This document shows positions 8,787 through 17,574 of a stretch of DNA of 64,000 nt, one piece after another. This DNA is from an uncultured Bacteroidota bacterium (GTDB lineage Bacteria; Bacteroidota; Bacteroidia; Chitinophagales; Chitinophagaceae): NCBI GenBank assembly GCA_938008665.1, contig CALLKA010000126.1, positions 4,859-68,858 on the forward strand. Direction: 5' to 3'. Below the pieces are notes generated by a model, which was not told the origin of the DNA, made no database searches, and saw only the letters and a list, made by a program, of their open reading frames with translations. Each line of letters starts with the position of its first letter. The first letter of the stretch is position 1. The translations under genes were made by a program, and so were the position numbers.

Positions 8787-10208
8787 ATGACATTGAAATC
8801 AAATTCAAGGCGTTCGTTTTTAAAAAATTCGGCGCTTATTTCAGCGGCCTCCGCTTTCCCTACAATTTTAACGAAGGCTTCTACAGGGTTAAAAGCTGGC
8901 GAAAAAGTAAACCTTGCTTGTATTGGTATTGGTAATCAAGGGGCGAATGATCTTATGAAATTCCATGAATCAGGATTGGCAAATTTTGTTGCATTTTGTG
9001 ATACTGATATGGGCGGTCCTCAAACGCTTGAAGTATTAAAAATGTTCCCAAATGTTCCGCGTTTTCAGGACTTCCGTCAAATGTTTGATAAAATGGGAAG
9101 TCAAATTGAAGCAGTCAGCATTGGCGTTCCCGATCATTCCCACTTTGCAATCACTATGATGGCATTGGGTTTGGGTAAGCATGTGTTTGTTGAAAAACCA
9201 ATGGCACGCACTTTTACCGAAGTGGAATTAATGATGAAAGCGGCAAAAAAACATAAAAATCTGGCGACACAAATGGGTAACCAAGGTCACTCTGAAACGA
9301 ATTATTTTCAATTTAAAGCATGGGCTGAAGCAGGGATCATTAAAGATGTAACTGCAATCACTGCGCATATGAATTTAGGCCGTCGTTGGCATGGATGGGA
9401 TACTAGTATCAAAAATTTTCCAGCTAAGGAAGCTATTCCAAGTACCTTGGATTGGGACACTTGGCATGGTGTAGTAAAGGAGCATGATTACAACCATGAT
9501 TTTGTAAATGGTCAATGGCGTTGTTGGTATGATTTTGGTATGGGCACTTTGGGTGATTGGGGCGCGCATATCATTGATACAGCACATGAATTTTTGGACT
9601 TAGGATTACCTACGGAAATAAGTATGCTAAAAGCGGAAGGGCATAATAAATTCTTCTATCCTAATGATTCTACTATTTTATTTAAGTTCCCTGAGCGTAA
9701 AGGAATGCCAGCTTGTGATATTACTTGGTATGATGGTGTGAATAATATTCCGCCATTCCCAGAAGGGTATGGTGATCCAATGGCACCAGATCCAAATATT
9801 CCACCGCCTAAAAATGGCAAAGCAAAAGCGCCTCGTTTTAATCCCGGTAAAATTATTTATGGCAAGGATTTAACTTTTAAAGGTGGATCACATGGTGCAC
9901 AACTTTATATTATTCCAGAAGATAAGGCGAAAGATATGGCAGGAAAACTTCCAGTAGTGCCGGTGAGCCCTTCTAATCACTATGCTAACTTTTTAAAAGC
10001 TTGTAAGGGTGAAGAAAAAACACGCTCGCCATTTGAAATTGCAGGACCATTAAGTCAAGTATTTTGTTTAGGGGTTATCTCGCAACATTTAAATACGACC
10101 ATTAAGTTTGATAGAAAAACTAAAAAGATCACTAATAATAAGTTAGCCAATGAAATGTTATTAGGTGCTCCTCCACGCAAAGGATGGGAGCAATATTATA
10201 AAGTATAG
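8787..10208 (+). CDS. Tat-exported Gfo/Idh/MocA family oxidoreductase
   Basis: NAD(P)-dependent sugar oxidoreductase of 473 residues. The N terminus NSRRSFLKNSALISAASAF is a twin-arginine signal, so the folded cofactor-loaded protein is exported to the periplasm. The Rossmann domain is at about residues 38-160 (ACIGIGNQGANDL, FCDTDM). It includes GKHVFVEKPMAR, the EKP motif whose Lys is catalytic in this family. The C-terminal GFO/IDH/MocA substrate domain follows (WHGWDTSIKNFPAKEAIP, DFGMGTLGDWGAHIIDTAHEF, with the His of the family motif). Exported members often oxidise glycosides at C3 with tightly bound NAD. No DUF1080 partner is adjacent here, unlike the paralogue at 44667. Single gene with its own terminator at 10254. 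Confidence 0.9.
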   Translation: MTLKSNSRRSFLKNSALISAASAFPTILTKASTGLKAGEKVNLACIGIGNQGANDLMKFHESGLANFVAFCDTDMGGPQTLEVLKMFPNVPRFQDFRQMFDKMGSQIEAVSIGVPDHSHFAITMMALGLGKHVFVEKPMARTFTEVELMMKAAKKHKNLATQMGNQGHSETNYFQFKAWAEAGIIKDVTAITAHMNLGRRWHGWDTSIKNFPAKEAIPSTLDWDTWHGVVKEHDYNHDFVNGQWRCWYDFGMGTLGDWGAHIIDTAHEFLDLGLPTEISMLKAEGHNKFFYPNDSTILFKFPERKGMPACDITWYDGVNNIPPFPEGYGDPMAPDPNIPPPKNGKAKAPRFNPGKIIYGKDLTFKGGSHGAQLYIIPEDKAKDMAGKLPVVPVSPSNHYANFLKACKGEEKTRSPFEIAGPLSQVFCLGVISQHLNTTIKFDRKTKKITNNKLANEMLLGAPPRKGWEQYYKV

Positions 10209-10253
10209 TTTATGAAAATTATATAAACTTATTTTATAAGTTTGATCTAAAAC

Positions 10254-10289
10254 AAAGAAGCCGCCCCGAATTATCGGGGCGGCTTCTTT
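10254..10289. terminator. Bidirectional intrinsic terminator
   Basis: A perfect 16-base-pair GC-rich stem (10254-10269 with 10274-10289) with loop ATTA. It begins with AAAG and ends with CTTT, so it can serve both the oxidoreductase on the plus strand and the large ThuA fusion gene on the minus strand. Confidence 0.88.
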
Positions 10290-10314
10290 ATATAATTCCT
10301 AATTAGCTTTATTA

Positions 10315-13300
10315 TTAATTCGGAATCAACTTCAAGGATATAACCGCTAAGCGGTGTCCTTCTTCTTTGTTTACTCTTACTATTTTTAAGAATAATTTAT
10401 GATCACCGGGTTTCACATTTTGCAATGGCAATGTTTGGGTGCTAAATAAAGTCCCTTTATAATTTTCCATTTTAAGCTCCGCAATTACATTTTTATTTCC
10501 TTTGCCAGGCGTAGGCTCATCTTGGAATAAAGTAACTATATATCCTTTATCTAACTGTTGTGGAATACCATAAGAGAAATCAATTGCTTTTATTCCATCT
10601 AAATTAATATTTGAAAATTCTAACCAGCCATCTTCACCACTTAAAAATGCAGCTCTGTGTTCTCTCCAGCCTTTAACATCTACTCTTGTAGTTGCATTGT
10701 TACTTGGCATATTAATTATTGAGCTACGAAGTGTAATGCTATTGGTTGCACTTAGTGGTTTAATGCCTGCACCACCTTTATCCGTATAGCTTGCGGTGAT
10801 TTGCATTAAATTTCCTGCACCCATATTTTCTGCTGTTGCTGCAATAGTACCTTTTGCAGGTAAGGAAACCTCTTTCTTTTTATTTACACTTAAAATGTAA
10901 TCAACAATTAAATCTAACTCCTCTTGTTTTAAACTAGGATGAGCAGCCATGGCTACTTCACCCCAAACGCCACCCCCACCTTTAATTATTTTGTTCGATA
11001 AGTAGGTTTTATTTTTCAAATCATTTTTATATTTATCTGAAATCATTGCAAATGATGGGCCTACTGATTTTTCATTTTCTTTGTGACAGGCTTTACAATC
11101 AAGTGTTGCCACTAAATTTTTTCCTTCCATAATTGCAGTCATCACCTGATGGCCTACTACCTGTGCTTTATCTGGGCTACTTAAATAATCTACTTTTACA
11201 TAAATTGATTTATTGTCAATGCCGCCTTTCTCTGTAGATCCATCTTCTTTATCTTTTACATTTACTGCATAGGCAATTGGTTTGCCAGGAAAATAAAAGT
11301 GATCGCCACCTGTTAAATTAACTTCCACCTTAGGTGATTCGTTTCCTGCGTAAACTTTTATTACTTCACTTTTTGTTACAGCACCCTTGGTATCTTTTAC
11401 TGCCACAGATATTGCATATTCACCTGCTTTTGTAAATGTAAATGGCGTTGTTGGTGTTTTCGTTGTTTTAATTTGATTACCAAAACTCCAAACATAAGTT
11501 AGTGGATCACTGTCAGCATCAATAGATCCTGTTGCATCTGCTTGTATGGTGAATGGAAGTGTACCCGATAATTTATTGATATTTATTTTTGCCTTAGGGG
11601 CTCTGTTGCCTCCATTATAATCAATTCTTGAAAGTGCTGCATCTGCATTTTTTGTAAACCAACCGCTACCATATTCTAAAACATAAAATCTTCCATCAGG
11701 TCCAACTTCAATATCAATTTGACTATTAAATTTCGTGTTGGGCATGAATGCGTCCATTTGCTGATAGTTTCCTTCCGCATCCATGGATACCATTTTTAAC
11801 CAGCCCCTAATCCATTCATAAAACAATAGCTTATTATTGAAATATTCAGGGTATCTCGTTTCTTTCGGATAAAATTCGCCATGATAAACAGGCCCTGCCA
11901 TTGCGTTTCGTCCCCCTGAACCCACTTCAGGAAATTCAGTAGAGATGGCGTAGGGGTACCAAATAAATGCCGGACTTACTGGAGGTAATTCAGTTAACCC
12001 CGTATTATTTTTTGATAAGTTTAATGGTTTTTTAGGATCAAAAAAGTCACCCACGACTCCGGTTTCATAATCAAATTGTCGATAAGGATAATTGCCTCCA
12101 ATGAATAAAGGATATCCAAAATAACCTGCTTTACGTGCTTGATTTAATTCATCATAACCACGAGGTCCTTTTTCTTCAAACTTATCTCCACCAGCATCTG
12201 GTCCAACATCACCCCAATACAAGAAACCTGTTTTTCTATCAACAGAGATACGATATGGGTTTCTGGCGCCCATGGTATAAATTTCTGGTCTTGTTTTTGG
12301 TGTACCTGGTTTAAAAAGATTTCCTTCAGGAATTGAATAGGAAGCATCTGGATTTATTTTAATACGCAACACCTTTCCTCTTAAATCATTGGTATTACTT
12401 GATCCTCTGCGTCCATCATATTGCTCAAAACCTGGACGATTATCTATGGGTCCATAACCTTCTAAAGTATATTTTGAATCTGGTTGATTAAACGGTGTTG
12501 TATTATCTCCTGTTGAAATAAATAAGGATCCATCAGGTCCAAAAGTAAGTGAGCCTGCGGTATGACAACAAATATCTCTTGTGGTTGCTACGTCAATGAT
12601 CTTTTTTTCTGAAGCCATGTCCAGCTTCCCGTTTTTAAATACAAAACGAGATAATCTATTGGCCGCAGTATCTTTTGTCGCATAGAACAAATAAACATAA
12701 TTATTTTTTGCATAATCGGGATCGGCAGTCACACCAATTAATCCCTCTTCCGCATTCACACCCTTGGCCGTTGTTTTGTGATATACATCTAGCTTAGCTA
12801 CTTGTGTCACTTTTTTAGTAAGGTGATTATAAAACATCACTTCGCCCTTGCGTTGTACAACTAAGATATCAAAATTAGGAAGGATGGCCATTTCAGTTGG
12901 TTCATCAAACATACCACCAGCCAATACATTTTTTGTAAAACGATCTTCATCAGGAATCAAAAATGATTTTGCTTTTGAATAATCTAGTTTCACATTATTT
13001 CCCATTGCATATTTTATACCACCTAAAAGATGTTGCATATAAAGTGGCTCAGCAAAAGATTCATTTGTATGCCCAAGCTCAGTATAAAAAGCCCTACCAC
13101 CATCGTAATCATGATACCAAGCCATTGGATGGCTATCCCCATGCTTTCCGCCCTCATATGATTTTTCATCAATGCTGATTAGCACTTTAACTTCATTACC
13201 CGGTGCTTTTTTAAAATTATACCACTCATCATATCTTTCCCAAACCGCAGGAAGATGTGCTGTGCTTAGATGTGTATTGTCGTTGACAATTAATTTTGCT

Positions 13301-13710
13301 GTTTGTTGTTTTGGGTGACTTTGGAAATAGGCACCTACTAATTTTCCATACCAAGGCCAATTGTATTCGCAATCAGTTGCTGCATGAATACCTACATAGC
13401 CACCACCCGCTTGTATGTAACGCTCAAACACGGCTTGTTGTTTATTATCCAAAGCATCTCCGGTTGTACTTAGAAATACAATCGCACTGTACTTTTTCAA
13501 ATTTTCTTCGGTAAAAATTGAAGCATCTTGGGAGGTGTCTACGATGAAATTATTTTCAGCGCCTAATTTTATTAGCGCCAACTTTCCAACCTTGATGGAG
13601 CCATGTACAAAAGCGGCTGTTTTAGAAAACACCAACACTCGGTTTTGCGCACCCACTTGCATGGTTATTACAAGTAAAAATGCGATAAAATAGAATTTCA
13701 TTTGATTCAT
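10315..13710 (-). CDS. ThuA / PQQ-type sugar dehydrogenase / PKD / cytochrome c fusion protein
   Basis: A secreted 1131-residue multidomain protein with a signal peptide ending MQVGAQ (residue 22). Domains in order: ThuA-like, about 23-235 (RVLVFSKTAAFVHGSI, GGGYVGIHAATD, YDGGRAFYTELGHT); soluble glucose dehydrogenase-like six-bladed propeller, about 255-710 (VTADPDYAKNNYVYLFYA, GARNPYRISVD); PKD domain, about 725-800 (DADSDPLTYVWSFG); cytochrome c with heme motif CKACH at 872-876 and GPSFAMISDKY; and a C-terminal beta-sandwich, about 975-1131, resembling a CBM6-type domain. The usual inference is oxidation of a sugar with electrons passed to the built-in heme. ThuA is linked to 3-keto-sugar metabolism in other bacteria. 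An inverted repeat (CTTGAAC/GTTCAAG) lies 20-41 bases upstream of the start. Confidence 0.88.
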   Translation of the reverse strand: MNQMKFYFIAFLLVITMQVGAQNRVLVFSKTAAFVHGSIKVGKLALIKLGAENNFIVDTSQDASIFTEENLKKYSAIVFLSTTGDALDNKQQAVFERYIQAGGGYVGIHAATDCEYNWPWYGKLVGAYFQSHPKQQTAKLIVNDNTHLSTAHLPAVWERYDEWYNFKKAPGNEVKVLISIDEKSYEGGKHGDSHPMAWYHDYDGGRAFYTELGHTNESFAEPLYMQHLLGGIKYAMGNNVKLDYSKAKSFLIPDEDRFTKNVLAGGMFDEPTEMAILPNFDILVVQRKGEVMFYNHLTKKVTQVAKLDVYHKTTAKGVNAEEGLIGVTADPDYAKNNYVYLFYATKDTAANRLSRFVFKNGKLDMASEKKIIDVATTRDICCHTAGSLTFGPDGSLFISTGDNTTPFNQPDSKYTLEGYGPIDNRPGFEQYDGRRGSSNTNDLRGKVLRIKINPDASYSIPEGNLFKPGTPKTRPEIYTMGARNPYRISVDRKTGFLYWGDVGPDAGGDKFEEKGPRGYDELNQARKAGYFGYPLFIGGNYPYRQFDYETGVVGDFFDPKKPLNLSKNNTGLTELPPVSPAFIWYPYAISTEFPEVGSGGRNAMAGPVYHGEFYPKETRYPEYFNNKLLFYEWIRGWLKMVSMDAEGNYQQMDAFMPNTKFNSQIDIEVGPDGRFYVLEYGSGWFTKNADAALSRIDYNGGNRAPKAKININKLSGTLPFTIQADATGSIDADSDPLTYVWSFGNQIKTTKTPTTPFTFTKAGEYAISVAVKDTKGAVTKSEVIKVYAGNESPKVEVNLTGGDHFYFPGKPIAYAVNVKDKEDGSTEKGGIDNKSIYVKVDYLSSPDKAQVVGHQVMTAIMEGKNLVATLDCKACHKENEKSVGPSFAMISDKYKNDLKNKTYLSNKIIKGGGGVWGEVAMAAHPSLKQEELDLIVDYILSVNKKKEVSLPAKGTIAATAENMGAGNLMQITASYTDKGGAGIKPLSATNSITLRSSIINMPSNNATTRVDVKGWREHRAAFLSGEDGWLEFSNINLDGIKAIDFSYGIPQQLDKGYIVTLFQDEPTPGKGNKNVIAELKMENYKGTLFSTQTLPLQNVKPGDHKLFLKIVRVNKEEGHRLAVISLKLIPN

Positions 13711-13730
13711 AATCGTTATTTGAATTTTTT

Positions 13731-13751
13731 CTTGAACACCCTTGGTTCAAG
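13731..13751. promoter_or_regulatory. Inverted repeat upstream of the ThuA fusion gene
   Basis: CTTGAAC (13731-13737) and GTTCAAG (13745-13751) form a perfect 7-base inverted repeat with a 7-base spacer, starting 20 bases upstream of the minus-strand start codon at 13710. It could be a regulator site or a leader hairpin; there is no T run. The rest of the 262-base gap to 13972 holds only the terminator at 13894; I see no gene in it. Confidence 0.35.
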
Positions 13752-13893
13752 CCTCAATTTGAAGAATGAATTTAATCATTTTATGACTAATATAACAAGC
13801 TATAGGGAGGTTATTTATGATTGGCAGGACGCATGGCTTTTGTCAAGTGAATTATGTTGCTAATGATTGTTAATATTAAATCGTTTTTTGAAA

Positions 13894-13931
13894 AAAAATA
13901 GCGGCTGCCAATGAATGGAGCCGCTATTTTT
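13894..13931 (-). terminator. Intrinsic terminator of the DUF6526 gene
   Basis: A 12-base-pair stem, AAAAATAGCGGC (13894-13905) with GCCGCTATTTTT (13920-13931), with a 14-base loop. Read on the minus strand it follows the stop codon at 13973 and ends in a T run. Confidence 0.8.
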
Positions 13932-13972
13932 AAAGGTGTATTTGCTACGCTTTAAAATATTAAAAAAATATT

Positions 13973-14401
13973 TTATAATCTATGATGATCTGCTTTCCAG
14001 TTTTGAATAGCTGCTTTAATTTCCTTGTTAGATAAGTTTTCCTTGATCGCGCGATCTAATAAAGCTAAGTATTCGCTATCGGGTGCAAAACGAAGTGCTA
14101 TAATTTGAGGCATTTTTAATTCAGCAGGAAATAATTTTCCAGTTAAAACATAATAACGCAAATTTTCTTCGGCACGAATAGCTCGGTCCTGTGCTTTTAA
14201 TGGAAATGTTCGAATGTATATCCATAATACGGCAAAAATAAATGCAGCCAAGGTTAATAAAGAAGCCAAATACTTATTTTCGGGGGTAGCACGGCATAAA
14301 TAATTGATGGATCCTCCCAATAAGGCCAATATTGCTAACAGTCCAATGTAATGAAATCCGGGTACCAATTTAGGATGGTTCTTGAAATTTTGTTCTTGCA
14401 T
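13973..14401 (-). CDS. DUF6526 family membrane protein
   Basis: A 142-residue protein that matches the Bacteroidota family DUF6526. It starts MQEQNFKNHPKLVPGFHYIG, the conserved opening of that family. Two membrane helices follow at about residues 18-37 (IGLLAILALLGGSINYL) and 45-65 (LASLLTLAAFIFAVLWIYI). After a short periplasm- or cytosol-facing FPLKAQDRAIRAEENLRYY comes a soluble helical tail (ELKMPQIIALRFAPDSEYLALLDRAIKENLS) in which the family's 'QIIALRFA' segment is plain. The function of the family is not known. It lies between the FAD/Fe-S dehydrogenase (upstream on the same strand, 98 bases away) and its own terminator. Confidence 0.85.
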   Translation of the reverse strand: MQEQNFKNHPKLVPGFHYIGLLAILALLGGSINYLCRATPENKYLASLLTLAAFIFAVLWIYIRTFPLKAQDRAIRAEENLRYYVLTGKLFPAELKMPQIIALRFAPDSEYLALLDRAIKENLSNKEIKAAIQNWKADHHRL

Positions 14402-14499
14402 GTTTATGTATATTTAATTTGAAAGATACTCTTTTTTAATTCGAGCGCCCATGTAATTGTTTTATCCTGCCTAAATTTTGCGGGAAGTTTAAAGGCCAA

Positions 14500-17415
14500 T
14501 TACACCAAGGCCTCAAATAATATTTCAACAGGATGTAGTGCTGTTTTTTGTGCACCATCTTTTATTTGATGGCGACAACTGGTTCCTGGCGCTGCAATGA
14601 TGGTATCGCTTAACTGATTTCTTACGGCAGGTAACAATACTAGTTCTCCAATTTGCATGGATAAATTATAATGTTCTTTTTCATAGCCAAAGGATCCCGC
14701 CATACCACAACACCCTGATGGAATTACTTCCACTTTATAATTTTCCGGGAAAGATAGTATGGCTTGCGTTGGAGCTACTGATGCAATGGCTTTTTGTTGA
14801 CAGTGACCATGCAATTTAATGAGCTTTGTATTTTTTGTAAATGCTTCTTTATGAATATTTCCTTTGCTAATTTCATTCGCAATAAATTCGTCAATTAAAA
14901 AAGTATTTTTAGCTAATGCATTTGCTGATGCTACATTATGATCATGGGCCAAATCAGGGTATTCATCTCTGAATGTAAGAATGGCCGAAGGTTCAATACC
15001 AATCAATGGTATTTCACTTGTAACAAGTGTTCCAAGTAGTTCAATATTTTGATTGGCAATTTTTTGCGCCTTTCTTAATAATCCCTTCGAAAGCCAAGCC
15101 CTTCCACTTTCTACTTGCTTAGGTAATAATACTTCATAACCTAATTTTTCCAACAACATAACCCCCTTCATTCCAATTTCCGCGTCATTGTAATTGGTGA
15201 ACTCATCACAAAACAGGTATACTTTTTTATTTCCATTTTTGTTGATGGAGGTATAATTTTTTTGGAACCACTTTTCTAAAGTTACTTTTGATATTTTTGG
15301 CATGGATCTTTTAATCGCAAACCCAGATAATATTTTAATCACCGATCCGGTGATCACATTGCTAATAATAAAATTATACAAACTAGGAAATAGGGAGGCT
15401 AGTTTTGCAGCTGCTGTAAAATTCGCAATTAATTTGGAACGGAATGGCACCCCATTGGCGTCGTAATATTGTTGTAAAAATTCTGCTTTTAATTTTGCTA
15501 CATCCACATTGGATGGGCACTCTGACTTACATGCTTTACAACTTAAACATAAATCCATCACCTCATAAATTTCTTTATGATCAAAGCGATTTAATTTATC
15601 TGAATTGGTTAAAAACTCTCTTAAAATATTTGCGCGTGCCCTAGTCGTATCTTTTTCATTTTTACTTGCCATAAACGAAGGACACATGGTTCCTCCTGAT
15701 AAGTGTGTTTTGCGACAATCACCAGAGCCATTACATTGTTCGGCATGTTGTAGTATATCCTGTTGGTGGAATCGAAATACACTTTTGAATTCGGGCGTAA
15801 ACTGACCAGGAGTATACCTTAACATGCTATTCATGGGTGGGGTATCCACTATTTTATTGGGATTAAAAATATTGTCTGCATCCCAAGTGTATTTTACCGT
15901 TTTTAATAACGCATAATTTTTTTCACCTACCATTTGTTTTATAAACTCACCCCTTAATCGCCCATCTCCATGTTCGCCACTCAAAGAACCTTGGTATTTT
16001 TTTACCAGTGTGGCTACTTCTTGCGCAATGGTTCGGAACAATTCGTTTCCTTCCACCGTTTTCAAATTAATAATAGGGCGTAAATGTATTTCACCTGATC
16101 CTGCGTGCGCATAATGTACCGCATGTAAATTATGCTTCACTAATATTTTATTAAAATCTCGGATATAATCAGGTAGGTCGGCTACATCCACGGCGGTGTC
16201 TTCAATGACTGGCACTGCTTTTTCATCGCCCGGTAAATTTCCTAAAAGCCCTAGACCTGCTTTTCGTAAGGTCCATATTTTTTTGGTGTCTGTGCCAAAT
16301 AATACGGGGAAATGATAACCCAAGCCAACTGCACGCATCTCTGCTTCCACTTGATTCGTCAAGTCTGTGATTTCGGCACGAGTAGCTTTTGTAAATTCAA
16401 TCACTAAAATTGCACCAGGATCCCCTTGTACAAAAAATCTATTTTTACTTTGCTCAATATTTTCTTTGGTACACTCTAATATATAGTGATCAATTAATTC
16501 ACTCGCGGATGGATTGTATTTTAATCCAATTAAGTTCGCACGTAAGGCTTCGTCAATACTATTAAAGTGTACACATAATAATCCAATTTCCTTTTCAGGT
16601 ATAGGATTTAAGTGTAATTTAATTTCAGTGATAAATGCGAGTGTGCCTTCCGATCCGGCAAGGAGTGAACAAAAATTAAAATCTTCACCGCCGGCTGTAA
16701 ATGGCGCCATATCTACTAATAGATCAATTGCATATCCCGTATTTCTTCGTTCCACCGATTTTTTTGGAAACTCTTTTTTTATTTCAACCTGGTTGTCGTA
16801 ATTACTTAACATGCTTCGCATGCTTTTATATATAGCACCTTCTAATGTTGTTAATTCACACTTTGCATGAAAGTCATCTAATGATAATGCCTCAAAAACA
16901 ACCTCACTGCCATCACTTAAAAAAGCAGTTACCTCTAATAAATGTTCACGTGTGCTTCGATAGATGACTGAATTAGATCCACAGGAATTATTTCCAACCA
17001 TACCACCAATCATAGCCCTGTTGGCCGTAGATGTTTCTGGTCCAAAATATAATCCATGCGGGTTTAAAAATAAATTCAACTCATCTCTGATGACACCGGG
17101 CTGTACACGAACCCAAGATGCTTCTTCATTTAATTCGATGATTTTTGTAAAATGCTTGGATACATCTACAATTATCCCGCTCCCCACTACTTGTCCCGCT
17201 AATGAAGTGCCCGCAGTACGAGGAATTAAATTTGTTTTATTTTCTTTGGCAAACTGAATTAAAGTTTGAATATCCTCTTTTGTTTTTGGAATGGCAACTG
17301 CCAATGGCATCTCACGATAGGCCGATGCGTCTGTTGCATAAAGCGTTCGCATGGTGGTGTCGTCGTATAATTCGCCTTGTAGTAGTGTAGATAGCTTTTG
17401 TAGTTTGCCCTTCAT
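14500..17415 (-). CDS. FAD-binding and Fe-S-binding oxidoreductase (D-lactate/glycolate dehydrogenase-like)
   Basis: A cytoplasmic or membrane-associated flavoprotein of 971 residues that fuses the parts found separately in GlcD and GlcF. Residues ~35-270 form the PCMH-type FAD domain (NLIPRTAGTSLAGQVVGSG, GGMVGNNSCGSNS). FAD-oxidase C-terminal domain: ~270-530 (HYAHAGSGEIHLRPI, SGEHGDGRLRGEFI). A ferredoxin-like domain with 4Fe-4S ligands follows (CNGSGDCRK, CLSCKACKSECPSNVD). Two cysteine-rich CCG-type regions complete it; the last is CCGMAGSFGYEKEH. It probably oxidises D-lactate, D-2-hydroxyglutarate or glycolate and passes electrons to quinone. This fits with lactate made by the rhamnose pathway at 49.9-55.8 kb, although that route usually gives L-lactate, so the link is only a possibility. 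Confidence 0.88.
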   Translation of the reverse strand: MKGKLQKLSTLLQGELYDDTTMRTLYATDASAYREMPLAVAIPKTKEDIQTLIQFAKENKTNLIPRTAGTSLAGQVVGSGIIVDVSKHFTKIIELNEEASWVRVQPGVIRDELNLFLNPHGLYFGPETSTANRAMIGGMVGNNSCGSNSVIYRSTREHLLEVTAFLSDGSEVVFEALSLDDFHAKCELTTLEGAIYKSMRSMLSNYDNQVEIKKEFPKKSVERRNTGYAIDLLVDMAPFTAGGEDFNFCSLLAGSEGTLAFITEIKLHLNPIPEKEIGLLCVHFNSIDEALRANLIGLKYNPSASELIDHYILECTKENIEQSKNRFFVQGDPGAILVIEFTKATRAEITDLTNQVEAEMRAVGLGYHFPVLFGTDTKKIWTLRKAGLGLLGNLPGDEKAVPVIEDTAVDVADLPDYIRDFNKILVKHNLHAVHYAHAGSGEIHLRPIINLKTVEGNELFRTIAQEVATLVKKYQGSLSGEHGDGRLRGEFIKQMVGEKNYALLKTVKYTWDADNIFNPNKIVDTPPMNSMLRYTPGQFTPEFKSVFRFHQQDILQHAEQCNGSGDCRKTHLSGGTMCPSFMASKNEKDTTRARANILREFLTNSDKLNRFDHKEIYEVMDLCLSCKACKSECPSNVDVAKLKAEFLQQYYDANGVPFRSKLIANFTAAAKLASLFPSLYNFIISNVITGSVIKILSGFAIKRSMPKISKVTLEKWFQKNYTSINKNGNKKVYLFCDEFTNYNDAEIGMKGVMLLEKLGYEVLLPKQVESGRAWLSKGLLRKAQKIANQNIELLGTLVTSEIPLIGIEPSAILTFRDEYPDLAHDHNVASANALAKNTFLIDEFIANEISKGNIHKEAFTKNTKLIKLHGHCQQKAIASVAPTQAILSFPENYKVEVIPSGCCGMAGSFGYEKEHYNLSMQIGELVLLPAVRNQLSDTIIAAPGTSCRHQIKDGAQKTALHPVEILFEALV

Positions 17416-17485
17416 TTCCCTAATTAATAATATAGTCTATTGTATGATGGCAAATTTACTTATTTATTGTGTATCCTGTAAAGGA

Positions 17486-17518
17486 AAAGCCCAAACTTAA
17501 GGAGTAAGTTTGGGCTTT
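17486..17518 (-). terminator. Terminator-like hairpin after the VPS10-like gene
   Basis: AAAGCCCAAACTTA (17486-17499) pairs perfectly with TAAGTTTGGGCTTT (17505-17518) across the loop AGGAG. It lies downstream of the minus-strand stop codon at 17575; the T run after it on that strand is short (CTTTTCC). Confidence 0.75.
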
Positions 17519-17574
17519 GGCCTGAGTATTACCTGTTTGTTTCAACAAGCGTGAAATTTTAATCCAATTGCTTC

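Noticed and set aside
14500..17415. Annotating the FAD/Fe-S protein as the lactate dehydrogenase of the rhamnose pathway
   Set aside because: It is 35 kb away, the GlcD-GlcF type usually acts on D-hydroxy acids, and rhamnose gives L-lactate; kept only as a possibility.
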